Shown here: positions 1 to 7,661 of the stretch, in pieces | Position numbering within the stretch: position 1 is the first letter of the stretch | Layout: each line of letters starts with the position of its first letter | NCBI RefSeq assembly: GCF_900114545.1 | Contig: NZ_FOTI01000002.1 | Coordinates: 62,001-126,000, forward strand | DNA: 64,000 bases | From: Halanaerobium salsuginis | Lineage (GTDB): Bacteria > Bacillota > Halanaerobiia > Halanaerobiales > Halanaerobiaceae | Direction of reading: 5' to 3' | Translations under genes and position numbers: made by a program | The notes under the pieces: model-generated | The model's input: the letters and a program-made list of their open reading frames with translations, nothing else | Database searches by the model: none | What the model was told of the DNA's origin: nothing

Positions 1-796
1 CTTCAATTAAATTAACCTGACAGTCTAAATTTGCTAGATCAAGTGCTGCTTCTAAGCCAGAATTACCACCGCCTACTACTGCAACTTCTTCTCCTTTATA
101 AAGAAAGCCATCACAACTAGTACAATAGTGAACTCCCTTACTGGTAAATTTATATTCCCGTTCAAGACCAAGCTGACGTTTTTTAGCTCCAGTAGCTATA
201 ATTACACTATTAGTTTTATATTTTTTCGCATTATCAGTCACAACTATTTTTTGTTTGTTTTCTGTTTCAATAGCTACTGCTTCTTCCCCAATGACAGTTG
301 CTAGATCATATTTAGCCAGATGCGACCAAAAATCACAAATTAATTTCTCACCTGTAGTTCCTGCTTTGCCAAGGTAATTATCAATTTCATTTGTATTTAT
401 TACCTGACCACCAATATCTTTGGTTAACAATAATAATTTAATTCCTTTGCGCGCTGCATAAAGAGCAGCGTTAAGAGCTGCTGGACCAGCCCCCAGGATA
501 ATCAATTCCCATTCCTGCTGAGAATAATCAACTGATTCTCGCCCAATTAGAGGGTTAAACTCTCCTTTTTTTTCTAACGCAATAATATCATCATACCCCC
601 CCAGACTTTGACCATTAATAATAATTTGGGGTACAGTCTTATTGCCTGTTCTCTGCTGCATTACTTTATAGTTATCAGCCTGATTAATATCAATTTCCTG
701 ATATTCTAAGCCTTTACTCTGTAAAAAAGCTTTAGCTTTTTTACAATATGGACACCATTCTTTGGAATAAACTTCAATTTTTAACTGAATTGACAT
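1..796 (-). CDS. Glutaredoxin / AhpF-like thioredoxin reductase fusion (partial)
   Basis: The gene runs off the left edge; 265 codons are visible from an ATG at 796 with an AGGAGG ribosome site at 805-810. Residues 1 to about 85 form a glutaredoxin domain with the redox motif CPYC and the cis-proline stretch TVPQIIING. From about residue 100 a pyridine nucleotide-disulfide reductase domain begins with the FAD motif GAGPAA. It continues to a second redox pair, CTSCDG, and an NAD(P)H-binding GGGNSG. The GVHYCTSCDG...GGGNSGLEAALDLA context resembles the C-terminal part of AhpF more than plain TrxB. A likely job is passing electrons from NAD(P)H through FAD and the CTSC pair to the fused glutaredoxin, then to a peroxiredoxin or other disulfide. 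The partner is not in the window. Family is clear; the physiological substrate is inferred. Confidence 0.85.
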   Translation of the reverse strand, partial: MSIQLKIEVYSKEWCPYCKKAKAFLQSKGLEYQEIDINQADNYKVMQQRTGNKTVPQIIINGQSLGGYDDIIALEKKGEFNPLIGRESVDYSQQEWELIILGAGPAALNAALYAARKGIKLLLLTKDIGGQVINTNEIDNYLGKAGTTGEKLICDFWSHLAKYDLATVIGEEAVAIETENKQKIVVTDNAKKYKTNSVIIATGAKKRQLGLEREYKFTSKGVHYCTSCDGFLYKGEEVAVVGGGNSGLEAALDLANLDCQVNLIE

Positions 797-847
797 AGTT
801 AAGTCCTCCTATTTAAGTTAAATTTGACAGAAGTAATTATCAATGTT

Positions 848-861
848 ACCATAGGTATGGT
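848..861. promoter_or_regulatory. Small palindrome in the divergent glutaredoxin-reductase / ylbF region
   Basis: ACCATA-GG-TATGGT is a perfect 6+2+6 inverted repeat between two divergent genes. It lies just upstream of a plausible minus-strand promoter (TTGATA at 838-843 and TAACTT at 815-820 as read on the minus strand, 17-nt spacer). It could be an operator for a redox regulator, but no family motif is recognised. Confidence 0.3.
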
Positions 862-906
862 TGTTTACAGGTAAAATTACGAAAATAATTTAATGAGGTG
901 AATTAA

Positions 907-1251
907 ATGGCAACAGTAATGGATCAAGCTGAACAATTAGCAGGTGCAATTGTTGATTCGCAAGAATTTAAAGACTTAAAAGCAAAAGAAGAAGTTATGG
1001 TAAATGATGAAGAAGCTAAATCAATGCTCGATAACCTGAATGCTAAGTATCAACAAGTACAAATGATGCAGCAAAATGGTAAAGAAATAAGTGATGAAAA
1101 GAAACAAGAATTACAAATGCTGGAGCAACAAATGAAGGAAAATGATAAAATATCAGAGTTTTACGAAGCTCAAAATCATTTTAACCAGCTAATGAATTCT
1201 GTTAATCAGGTAATTACTAATAAACTTCAAGGTCAAAATCCTGAAGCATAA
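907..1251 (+). CDS. YlbF/YmcA family protein
   Basis: This 114-residue, highly charged, all-helical protein is of the Com_YlbF type (former DUF964). In Bacillus, YlbF, YmcA and YaaT form a complex that modulates RNase Y mRNA processing and affects competence, sporulation and biofilm. The N-terminal AEQLAGAIVDSQEFKDLK and the central Gln/Met-rich helix fit the family, and the length matches paralogs of about 115-150 residues. It starts at ATG 907 behind GAGGTG at 894-899. It is a single-gene unit, divergent from the redox flavoprotein and followed by a strong terminator. Which paralog (YlbF, YmcA or the YheA subfamily) cannot be decided here; the RNase Y role is inferred from Bacillus. Confidence 0.75.
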   Translation: MATVMDQAEQLAGAIVDSQEFKDLKAKEEVMVNDEEAKSMLDNLNAKYQQVQMMQQNGKEISDEKKQELQMLEQQMKENDKISEFYEAQNHFNQLMNSVNQVITNKLQGQNPEA

Positions 1252-1283
1252 TTTTTATAATAATTAAAAAAACAGATTGTTTA

Positions 1284-1319
1284 ATAACCGCAGCCAATAA
1301 CAGGCTGCGGTTATTTTTA
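1284..1319 (+). terminator. Rho-independent terminator after the ylbF-type gene
   Basis: A 12-bp perfect stem (ATAACCGCAGCC with GGCTGCGGTTAT) and a 7-nt loop are followed by a T run at 1314-1318. It ends the single-gene plus-strand transcript. Confidence 0.9.
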
Positions 1320-1357
1320 GTTGAATTTAAATAATCTCAGTCTGTACTTTTATTGTA

Positions 1358-2575
1358 TTATAAATTATTGCCTGCTTTAAAGCCTGTTGCAAAAGCAATT
1401 TGCAGATTAAAACCACCAGTTAAAGCAGCTACATCAATTATCTCTCCAGCAAAATAAAGTCCACTAATTAAACTGGACTCCATCGTTTGAGGATTAATTT
1501 CTGCTGTAGAGACACCACCTCTAGTAATAATAGCTCGTTTAAAACCTTTTTTTTCTTTTAATTTTAAAGTCAACTTTTTAAATAATTTTAACAGATCTTC
1601 TCGTTCAGCTGCAGTTATCTGGTTTACTGTCTTTTGATAATTAATTTTAGAACGAGAAATGATAACCGGAATTAATTTGCTTGGTAATAAATCGGCTAGA
1701 CTATTTGCAAAATATTTATTACTATATTTTGCAAAGTCCCGCAGCAGACGTTGATCCAGAGTATTATAATCTAAAGCCGGTTTTAGATCTAAAACTAGCT
1801 CATACTCAGCTGGATTATGGTCAATAAACATTGAAGCAGTAATAATTAAAGGACCATCAAGATAACCGTCTCTAATCTCTAACTCACCAAAACCACTATA
1901 AATTACTTCCGTGTTTCGTAAAAGTTTTAATTCTACATTCTTCAACTTAAGTCCAGCTGCCTGATAGATCCAATCTTCTGCTGTTAAAAGTCCTGTTAAA
2001 CCTGGCTCTGGCTTAATAATTTGATGGCCAAGCTGTGCTGCAAGTAGGAATCCATTTCCATCAGAACCAGTTTGAGGATATGATTTACCACCTGCTGCTA
2101 AAATTATCTTATCTGCTGCTTTAAAGCCTCCATACTTAAGCTGTACTCCTTCAATTTTAGAATCAGAACTAAGTATTTTTACAACTTCATCCTGAATTAA
2201 ACTAACTTTATTTTTTAGCAGCTCTCGCTCCATAATCTTTAAAACATCAGCTGAACGATTAGAAACCGGAAATACTCGATCTCCTCGTTCAATTTTTAAT
2301 TTTAGGTCCAGATTCTCAAAAAAATAATAAAGCTGATAAGGATTAAATTCAGCTAATGAACTATACATAAACTCAGGATTATCAATGATATTTCTAATAT
2401 GTTCTGCTGTATCCGAATAATTGCTTAAATTACAGCGTCCTTTACCTGTTATTAATAATTTTTTACCAGGACGTTTATTTTTTTCAATTATTTCAACTTG
2501 ATTTTTGGCCCGGGCAGCCTGTAAAGCTGCCATCATTCCAGCTGGACCACCACCAATAATTATTACTTTTTGCAC
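1358..2575 (-). CDS. BaiN/HI0933-like flavoprotein (NAD(P)/FAD-dependent oxidoreductase)
   Basis: This 405-residue protein has an N-terminal dinucleotide-binding motif GGGPAGMMAA, then the family stretch RPGKKLLITGKGRCNLSN. Near the end come ITRGGVSTAEINPQTMES and GLYFAGEIIDVAALTGGFN. These are hallmarks of the HI0933/YhiN/BaiN family. Family members bind FAD; one clostridial member, BaiN, reduces bile-acid intermediates, but most, including those in non-gut bacteria, have no known substrate. The gene starts at ATG 2575 and lies 17 nt after the upstream aminotransferase gene, so the two are probably cotranscribed. The length is normal for the family. Function beyond flavin-dependent redox chemistry is unknown. 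Confidence 0.8.
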   Translation of the reverse strand: MQKVIIIGGGPAGMMAALQAARAKNQVEIIEKNKRPGKKLLITGKGRCNLSNYSDTAEHIRNIIDNPEFMYSSLAEFNPYQLYYFFENLDLKLKIERGDRVFPVSNRSADVLKIMERELLKNKVSLIQDEVVKILSSDSKIEGVQLKYGGFKAADKIILAAGGKSYPQTGSDGNGFLLAAQLGHQIIKPEPGLTGLLTAEDWIYQAAGLKLKNVELKLLRNTEVIYSGFGELEIRDGYLDGPLIITASMFIDHNPAEYELVLDLKPALDYNTLDQRLLRDFAKYSNKYFANSLADLLPSKLIPVIISRSKINYQKTVNQITAAEREDLLKLFKKLTLKLKEKKGFKRAIITRGGVSTAEINPQTMESSLISGLYFAGEIIDVAALTGGFNLQIAFATGFKAGNNL

Positions 2576-2592
2576 ACTAATCCTCCATTCAA

Positions 2593-3807
2593 TTAATTAA
2601 GTTCTGACAAGGCTTTTTTTAACTGCTTTAAGGCAGTTTTAATCCGCTGACGAGGGCAGGCCAGATTTAGACGCATAAACATACTGCCAGCTCTGCCAAA
2701 CCAATTGCCTTGATTCATACCTAAACCAGCCTCTTTAGCTATAAATTTACTTAATTCTTGATCAGATTCAAAAGATAATTGACGAAAATCAAGCCAGGCC
2801 AGATAAGTTCCTTCTGCTCTGCTTAATTTAAGTCCCGGTATTTCCTGCTTAATAAAATCACGGCAAAATTGATAATTTGCAGTTAAATAATCAAGCTGAG
2901 CTTCTAGCCATTCTTCACCATTTTGATAAGCAGCCTGTAAAGCTAACAAGCCAAAAGGACTATTACCAGTTGCAAATCCTGCTTTAGCAGCTTGATATTT
3001 ATGTCTTAATTTGGGGTCAGCAATAATGGTATAAGAAGTATGTAAACCAGCAATATTAAAAGTCTTACTGGCAGCCATAAAAGCAACTACCTGATTTTGA
3101 TAATCTTTTAAATTTTTTTCTTCAGCTAATAATTTTAAAATAGGATAATGTTGGTAACCTCTGTAAATTAAGTCAGCATGAATTTCATCAGTTAATAGAT
3201 AAATTTTTTCTCGCTGCAGTATTTTAATTAATCTTATTAATTCATCCCTTTTCCAGACTCGACCAACCGGGTTATGTGGACTGCAGAGAATAAAAGCTTT
3301 TAAGCTACCCGGTTTTTCCTGCCAATTGGCTATAATCTCTTCCAGACCAGCAAAATCCATTTGATAATAACCATCTTCCTCTACTAAGGTGTTCTCAACC
3401 AATAAACAGTCATTATTTTTAACTGATTCAAAGAAAGGTCGATAAACCGGCGGCTGAATAATCACTCCATCACCAGCTTCAGTAATTGCCTTTAAAGTAA
3501 AATTAATTGCCGGAACAACTCCAGTATCATATTGCAGCCAATCTGAAGCAACTGTTAAATCAAATCGTTTTTTTAACCATTCCTGGATAGAATTAGTTAT
3601 CTCTGCTGTAGCAAAACTGTAACCAAAAATCCCTTCTTCTGCCCGGGAAATCAATTCATTTTTTACTGCTGGAGCAGTCTGCCAGTCAGAATCAGCAACC
3701 CACATTGGAATAAGGTTCTGAGTGCCAAAAATCGCCTCTCTCTGATCCCATTTAGCAGACATTGTATTTGTTCGATCCTCTAATTTATCAAAATTATAAT
3801 TATTCAT
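2593..3807 (-). CDS. MalY/PatB-type aminotransferase (cystathionine beta-lyase family)
   Basis: This is a fold-type I PLP enzyme of 404 residues. It shows the N-terminal family signature MWVADSDWQTAP, the SPHNPVGRVW motif, the PLP-anchoring TDEIHADLIY, and the Schiff-base lysine in AASKTFNIAG. MalY/PatB enzymes cleave cystathionine or cysteine-type C-S bonds, giving pyruvate, ammonia and homocysteine or sulfide. I place the start at ATG 3807 because GGAGG lies 9-14 nt upstream; an in-frame ATG 27 nt earlier lacks such a site. A perfect terminator-like hairpin at 3851-3882 separates it from the aminopeptidase gene upstream. The C-S lyase role is inferred from the family; aminotransferase activity is the alternative. 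Confidence 0.85.
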   Translation of the reverse strand: MNNYNFDKLEDRTNTMSAKWDQREAIFGTQNLIPMWVADSDWQTAPAVKNELISRAEEGIFGYSFATAEITNSIQEWLKKRFDLTVASDWLQYDTGVVPAINFTLKAITEAGDGVIIQPPVYRPFFESVKNNDCLLVENTLVEEDGYYQMDFAGLEEIIANWQEKPGSLKAFILCSPHNPVGRVWKRDELIRLIKILQREKIYLLTDEIHADLIYRGYQHYPILKLLAEEKNLKDYQNQVVAFMAASKTFNIAGLHTSYTIIADPKLRHKYQAAKAGFATGNSPFGLLALQAAYQNGEEWLEAQLDYLTANYQFCRDFIKQEIPGLKLSRAEGTYLAWLDFRQLSFESDQELSKFIAKEAGLGMNQGNWFGRAGSMFMRLNLACPRQRIKTALKQLKKALSELN

Positions 3808-3850
3808 TTTTATTACCTCCACTAAAAAATTCAAAAATAAAATTATTAAA

Positions 3851-3882
3851 AAGCTGTTTAATCCAGCTGGATTAAACAGCTT
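3851..3882 (-). terminator. Terminator between the M18 aminopeptidase and malY-type genes
   Basis: A 14-bp perfect inverted repeat (AAGCTGTTTAATCC / GGATTAAACAGCTT) with an AGCT loop is followed on the minus strand by TTTAATAATTTTATTTTT. It lies 36 nt beyond the stop of the M18 aminopeptidase gene. Confidence 0.85.
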
Positions 3883-3917
3883 AAATATTTAAATTAACTT
3901 AATTTAGTAATTTAGTA

Positions 3918-5219
3918 TTACAAAGACCGATAAAATAAGCTCATTAGTTTAATCATAGCTAAATGATCAGCTACTCCTCCTAATTCTCGAGCAGAATGCA
4001 TTGCTAAAATAGAATTACCAAGATCAAGACTCTTAATTCCAAGCTGAGTTGCACTAATCGGTCCAATAGTAGAACCACCTTTTTTGTCTGTACGATTAGT
4101 ATAATTTTGATAAGATATCTGATTAGCCTGCATTAAGTTTATTAAAATAGCAGCTGTACTAGCATGAGTTGTATAGTTAAGATTGGCATTATATTTTAGT
4201 ACAGGACCATGATTCAATTTTACTTTATTTTTAAGATCATATTGATCAGCAAAATTTGGATGAACAGCATGTGCCATATCTGCGGACAGTAAAATAGACT
4301 TTTCTAAAAGCTGATAATATTCTTCACTATTAAGCCCAAAATTATCCGCTATTCTTTTAATTAAATTAGTTACAAAAGGTGAATCAGCTCCCTGAGGAGT
4401 ATTGCTGCCAATCTCTTCATTATCATAAAAAACAGCCATTTGAGTCCATGGTTTAACATCTGCTGAGCTAAGTGCTGTTAAAGCTGTATGAACCATAGCC
4501 AAATTATCCTGTCTACCAGCAGCAATATATTCTTTATTACTACCAATTAAACGAGCTTTTTCGACCGGATAAAGATATAAGTCTGCAGCCAAAATTTTAT
4601 CAGGATCTAATTGGCAAAAATCAGCAATTAATTTATTTATATTCGGTTTATTATCATTTTCAGCTGATTCTACTGCAAGCGGCTGGCTAAAAATGGCACG
4701 CAGTCCTTTTATCTTGTCAATTTTAGCTTGATCATTAATTTCTCGATTAAGATGAATTGCCAGGTTAGGAATAACTGCTATTGCTTCTTTAAAATCAACC
4801 AATTTTTCTGTAACTGAAAAAGCAGTTTTATCTTTAAGTACAACTTTACCTGCCAGAGATAAATCACGATCATACCAGGTATTAAGAATAGGACCACCAT
4901 AAACTTCAGTATTTAGTAAATATTGTTCTTCTGCTTCTATAATTGGATCTGGCTTAATCTTTAAAGCCGGACTATCAGTATGAGCAGCAATTATTCTTAA
5001 TTCTTTAGTTCTAATTTTACTTCCTGGGATAAAAGCAATTAAAGCAGATTTATTTCTTACTACAAAATATTTTCCTCCTGCTTTAAGCTCCCAGTTTACC
5101 GCAGGATTAAGTTCTGTAAAACCAGCTTTTTGCAGTCTTCTTTTACTTTCTGCTACTGCATGATAGGCAGTCGGTGAATTATCAAGAAATTCTAAGTAAT
5201 CAGTAAGATTATTATTCAT
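3918..5219 (-). CDS. M18 family aminopeptidase
   Basis: This cytosolic dinuclear-metal aminopeptidase has 433 residues from ATG 5219. Visible metal and active-site motifs are AHTDSPALKIKP near the N-terminus, YDNEEIGS in the middle, LSADMAHAVHPN, and KGGSTIGP with GNSILAMHSARE near the C-terminus. M18 enzymes (ApeB and aspartyl aminopeptidase types) remove N-terminal residues from peptides. The ATG at 5219 is preferred over an in-frame one 24 nt earlier because GGAGG sits 9-14 nt ahead of it. It overlaps the stop of the preceding dipeptidase gene by 8 nt (ATGAATAA), which indicates translational coupling in a peptide-salvage operon. Confidence 0.9.
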   Translation of the reverse strand: MNNNLTDYLEFLDNSPTAYHAVAESKRRLQKAGFTELNPAVNWELKAGGKYFVVRNKSALIAFIPGSKIRTKELRIIAAHTDSPALKIKPDPIIEAEEQYLLNTEVYGGPILNTWYDRDLSLAGKVVLKDKTAFSVTEKLVDFKEAIAVIPNLAIHLNREINDQAKIDKIKGLRAIFSQPLAVESAENDNKPNINKLIADFCQLDPDKILAADLYLYPVEKARLIGSNKEYIAAGRQDNLAMVHTALTALSSADVKPWTQMAVFYDNEEIGSNTPQGADSPFVTNLIKRIADNFGLNSEEYYQLLEKSILLSADMAHAVHPNFADQYDLKNKVKLNHGPVLKYNANLNYTTHASTAAILINLMQANQISYQNYTNRTDKKGGSTIGPISATQLGIKSLDLGNSILAMHSARELGGVADHLAMIKLMSLFYRSL

Positions 5220-6627
5220 CACTACTACCTCCAGCAATATCAATTATGGCCTGGGCATAAATTGCTGCACTTTTTACTAAACTATCAATTTCAATATATT
5301 CATCACGCTGGTGAGCAAGTTCTGGTTCACCTGGAAATAAAGGTCCAAAAGCAACTCCCTTTTTTACATTTCTGGCATAAGTACCTCCACCAATTGCAAT
5401 CGGTTGAGCATTATCGCCGGTAAATTCTCGATAAGCATGCATTAACTTAAGCAAAAAGGGATCATCTTCGGCTATATAAAGTGGCGCTGAATCGCTCAGT
5501 TGAGTGACTTTTACTAAATTGTCAGCAGTATTTTGTTTAATTGAATTAATTACTTTTGCAGCAGTTGATTTAACAGGGTAACGAATATTAACTATAAATT
5601 CAGCTTTATCAGCATCAATTTTTATAACACCTGTATTAAAAGTAAGTTCAGTTGGAATATCATCCTGATCTTTACAACCAATTGATTTACCATCAGTTTC
5701 TAAACCAATTTTTTGCCGATAAAAAGCTAAAAATTGATTAAGTTTAGTGTTTTTGAATTCAATTTCTGCCAGTAAATTTAGTAATTGAGAAATAGCATTT
5801 TCACCTACTTCTGGAGTACTTCCGTGGGCAGATACACCTTGATAGTTAATTTTTAGACCAGCTGTTGTATTAACAAGCTTTAATTTCTCAGGTTTATAAT
5901 CAAAGTTTATCAGTTTTTCTTTTAATTCAGCTGCGCTAAGTCCACTCAAAATAGCTTCTGCTGAATCAGGAACCATATTAGCAGCATTACCTCCTCTAAG
6001 TGAAATGAGGTCTGGCATTCCTGTTTTAGTCTCAGCTGCAGTCAAATCAGCCGAAAACTTTAAGTTCAATATTCCTTTTTCAGCATTAATCACCGGGAAA
6101 CTAGCATCAGGGCTAAAAGCTAAATCAGGCATTTCTTCATGTTTTAAATAATATTCTAAAGCAGCCATTCCTGATTCTTCATTAGTTCCTAAAATAATCT
6201 GCACCCTTTTTTTCAAATCTATATTCAAAAGATCAACTATTTTGAGAGCATAAAGAGCAGCTACAGCTGGTCCTTTATCATCAATAGTGCCTCTTCCATA
6301 AATCTTATTATCATGAATTTCAGCTGCATAAGGTGGATAAGTCCAGTCATCACCTTCAGGAACAACATCAAGATGACAGAGCATAGCTAGAGTTTCTTCG
6401 CCACTACCAATTTCTATTTTTGCAGCTTGATTATCTATATTTTTAGTTCTAAATCCTAGTTTTTCAGCTATTTCTAAGGCTTTTTCTAAAGCCAAATAAA
6501 CATTTTTACCATAAGGATAATTCCCTTCTGCTACAGCTTCAACACTGGGAATTCGGACTAATTCTTGAGTACTTAAAATCATGTTATCTCTTAATGAATC
6601 AGCAACTTCAATAATTTTTTCCTTCAT
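5212..6627 (-). CDS. pepV: M20 dipeptidase, PepV/Sapep type
   Basis: This zinc dipeptidase of 471 residues carries the M20 motifs in order: MLCHLDVVPEGDDW (first metal ligand), GRGTIDDKGP (bridging Asp), GTNEESGMAALEYY (general base Glu-Glu), SPDASFPVINAEKG, and AIGGGTYARNV near the end. These are typical of PepV/Sapep dipeptidases that hydrolyse Xaa-His and other dipeptides. The start ATG at 6627 is unusual. The only good ribosome site (GGGAGGTG at 6663-6670) lies 35 nt upstream, and the gap is filled by a perfect 26-nt palindrome. An out-of-frame ATG at 6634 would give an eight-residue peptide. It is the first gene of a two-gene unit with the M18 aminopeptidase. Confidence 0.92.
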   Translation of the reverse strand: MKEKIIEVADSLRDNMILSTQELVRIPSVEAVAEGNYPYGKNVYLALEKALEIAEKLGFRTKNIDNQAAKIEIGSGEETLAMLCHLDVVPEGDDWTYPPYAAEIHDNKIYGRGTIDDKGPAVAALYALKIVDLLNIDLKKRVQIILGTNEESGMAALEYYLKHEEMPDLAFSPDASFPVINAEKGILNLKFSADLTAAETKTGMPDLISLRGGNAANMVPDSAEAILSGLSAAELKEKLINFDYKPEKLKLVNTTAGLKINYQGVSAHGSTPEVGENAISQLLNLLAEIEFKNTKLNQFLAFYRQKIGLETDGKSIGCKDQDDIPTELTFNTGVIKIDADKAEFIVNIRYPVKSTAAKVINSIKQNTADNLVKVTQLSDSAPLYIAEDDPFLLKLMHAYREFTGDNAQPIAIGGGTYARNVKKGVAFGPLFPGEPELAHQRDEYIEIDSLVKSAAIYAQAIIDIAGGSSDE

Positions 6628-6634
6628 AGAACAT

Positions 6635-6660
6635 AGTTTAATAGTTTTAACTATTAAACT
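6635..6660 (-). promoter_or_regulatory. Perfect hairpin between ribosome-binding site and start of pepV
   Basis: Two 12-nt arms (AGTTTAATAGTT and AACTATTAAACT) are separated by 2 nt. The hairpin lies exactly between GGGAGGTG and ATG 6627. Without it the site-to-start distance is 35 nt; with it looped out the distance is 9 nt. Alternatively it is a DNA operator. Confidence 0.5.
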
Positions 6661-6737
6661 TTCACCTCCCCATAATTTATTAAATTATACCTTTGATTAT
6701 TATTCTATCACTTTTAATTCTAAATTCAAAATAAATA

Positions 6738-6755
6738 AGCTGACTTTTGTCAGCT
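6738..6755. repeat. Short hairpin in the divergent pepV / esterase region
   Basis: AGCTGAC-TTTT-GTCAGCT is a perfect 7-bp stem located between two divergent genes, upstream of both. It is not placed to terminate either gene. It may be an operator or attenuator, but nothing assigns it. Confidence 0.3.
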
Positions 6756-6833
6756 CATTTAATAATTTTTGAATTTAATTTTATTTTAAGATAAAATTTA
6801 CTTAAAGTTAATTTAAATAAAAGGTGGTAAAAA

Positions 6834-7661
6834 ATGAATTATAATCAATTTACAACTACAACTGAGATTAATCCCCTTGGTAAAGAATTAAGATTCGGAT
6901 TAAGTGATAATAATAAATTAAATAAGAATCAAAAAAGAAATTCAGCTCATCAAAAAGCAGTTTTACTTCTGCATGGTTTTGGAGGGAAAACTACTAATTG
7001 GCAGTTTATTGCTAAAAAAATTTATAGTAATTTAGAACTACCAGTATATATTCCCCGCCTGCCAGGACATGGTACCAATTTGAGTGATTTTTTAAATAGT
7101 AATGCTGAGCAGTGGTTACGTAAAGTTGTTGATAGTTATCTCTATTTGAAAAGTAATTACACTGAAATTTATGTAGCTGGTTTATCAATGGGAGGATTAC
7201 TTGCTACTTTACTAGCTGCTAAATTTAAAGTAGCAAAATTAAGTCTAATCGCCCCTGCATTTTTTACTAAAAATAAATTTATTGTTCTAACACCTTTTTT
7301 GAAATATTTTCGTTATCAAAGAAAAAGTAATTTTGAGTTACCTGCTGAAGATAAGCTTAGCCCAGAACAATTTAACTATCACCAAAATTATAGTCGTAAT
7401 TATTATGCTCAAACTCTGGCTGAGCTATATAAAATAATGCGGTTGGCTAAAAAAAATGTTAAAAAAGTAAACTGTCCTACTCAGTTAATTCTTACTCAGA
7501 ACGATCAGCAGGTAAATACTGCTCAAATCAAAAAATTTCTACACAAAAAAATAGGACAATTTTTGATATCAGAAAAAACATATCAAAAATCATCCCATGT
7601 TATTATTAATGATCTAGAAAAAGAGCGCTGTGCAGATGATATAATTAATTTCTTAAAGTAA
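6834..7661 (+). CDS. Alpha/beta hydrolase, carboxylesterase/monoacylglycerol lipase type
   Basis: The protein is a 275-residue alpha/beta hydrolase. Visible are the oxyanion-region motif LLHGFGGKTTNW at about residues 46-57, the nucleophile elbow GLSMGG, and a C-terminal KSSHVIINDLEKE that supplies the catalytic histidine. The aspartate is probably in LTQNDQQVN. This pattern matches Est30-type carboxylesterases and monoacylglycerol lipases, which hydrolyse short-chain or monoacyl esters in the cytoplasm. There is no signal peptide. Translation starts at ATG 6834 behind AAGGTGG. The stop overlaps the stop of the converging pepF gene by 9 nt, and no terminator hairpin lies between them. Confidence 0.82.
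   Translation: MNYNQFTTTTEINPLGKELRFGLSDNNKLNKNQKRNSAHQKAVLLLHGFGGKTTNWQFIAKKIYSNLELPVYIPRLPGHGTNLSDFLNSNAEQWLRKVVDSYLYLKSNYTEIYVAGLSMGGLLATLLAAKFKVAKLSLIAPAFFTKNKFIVLTPFLKYFRYQRKSNFELPAEDKLSPEQFNYHQNYSRNYYAQTLAELYKIMRLAKKNVKKVNCPTQLILTQNDQQVNTAQIKKFLHKKIGQFLISEKTYQKSSHVIINDLEKERCADDIINFLK

Noticed and set aside
6627-6634. ATG at 6634 as the pepV start
   Set aside because: It is out of frame and meets a stop after eight codons. It may be a decoy or leader peptide, but the peptidase frame requires ATG 6627.
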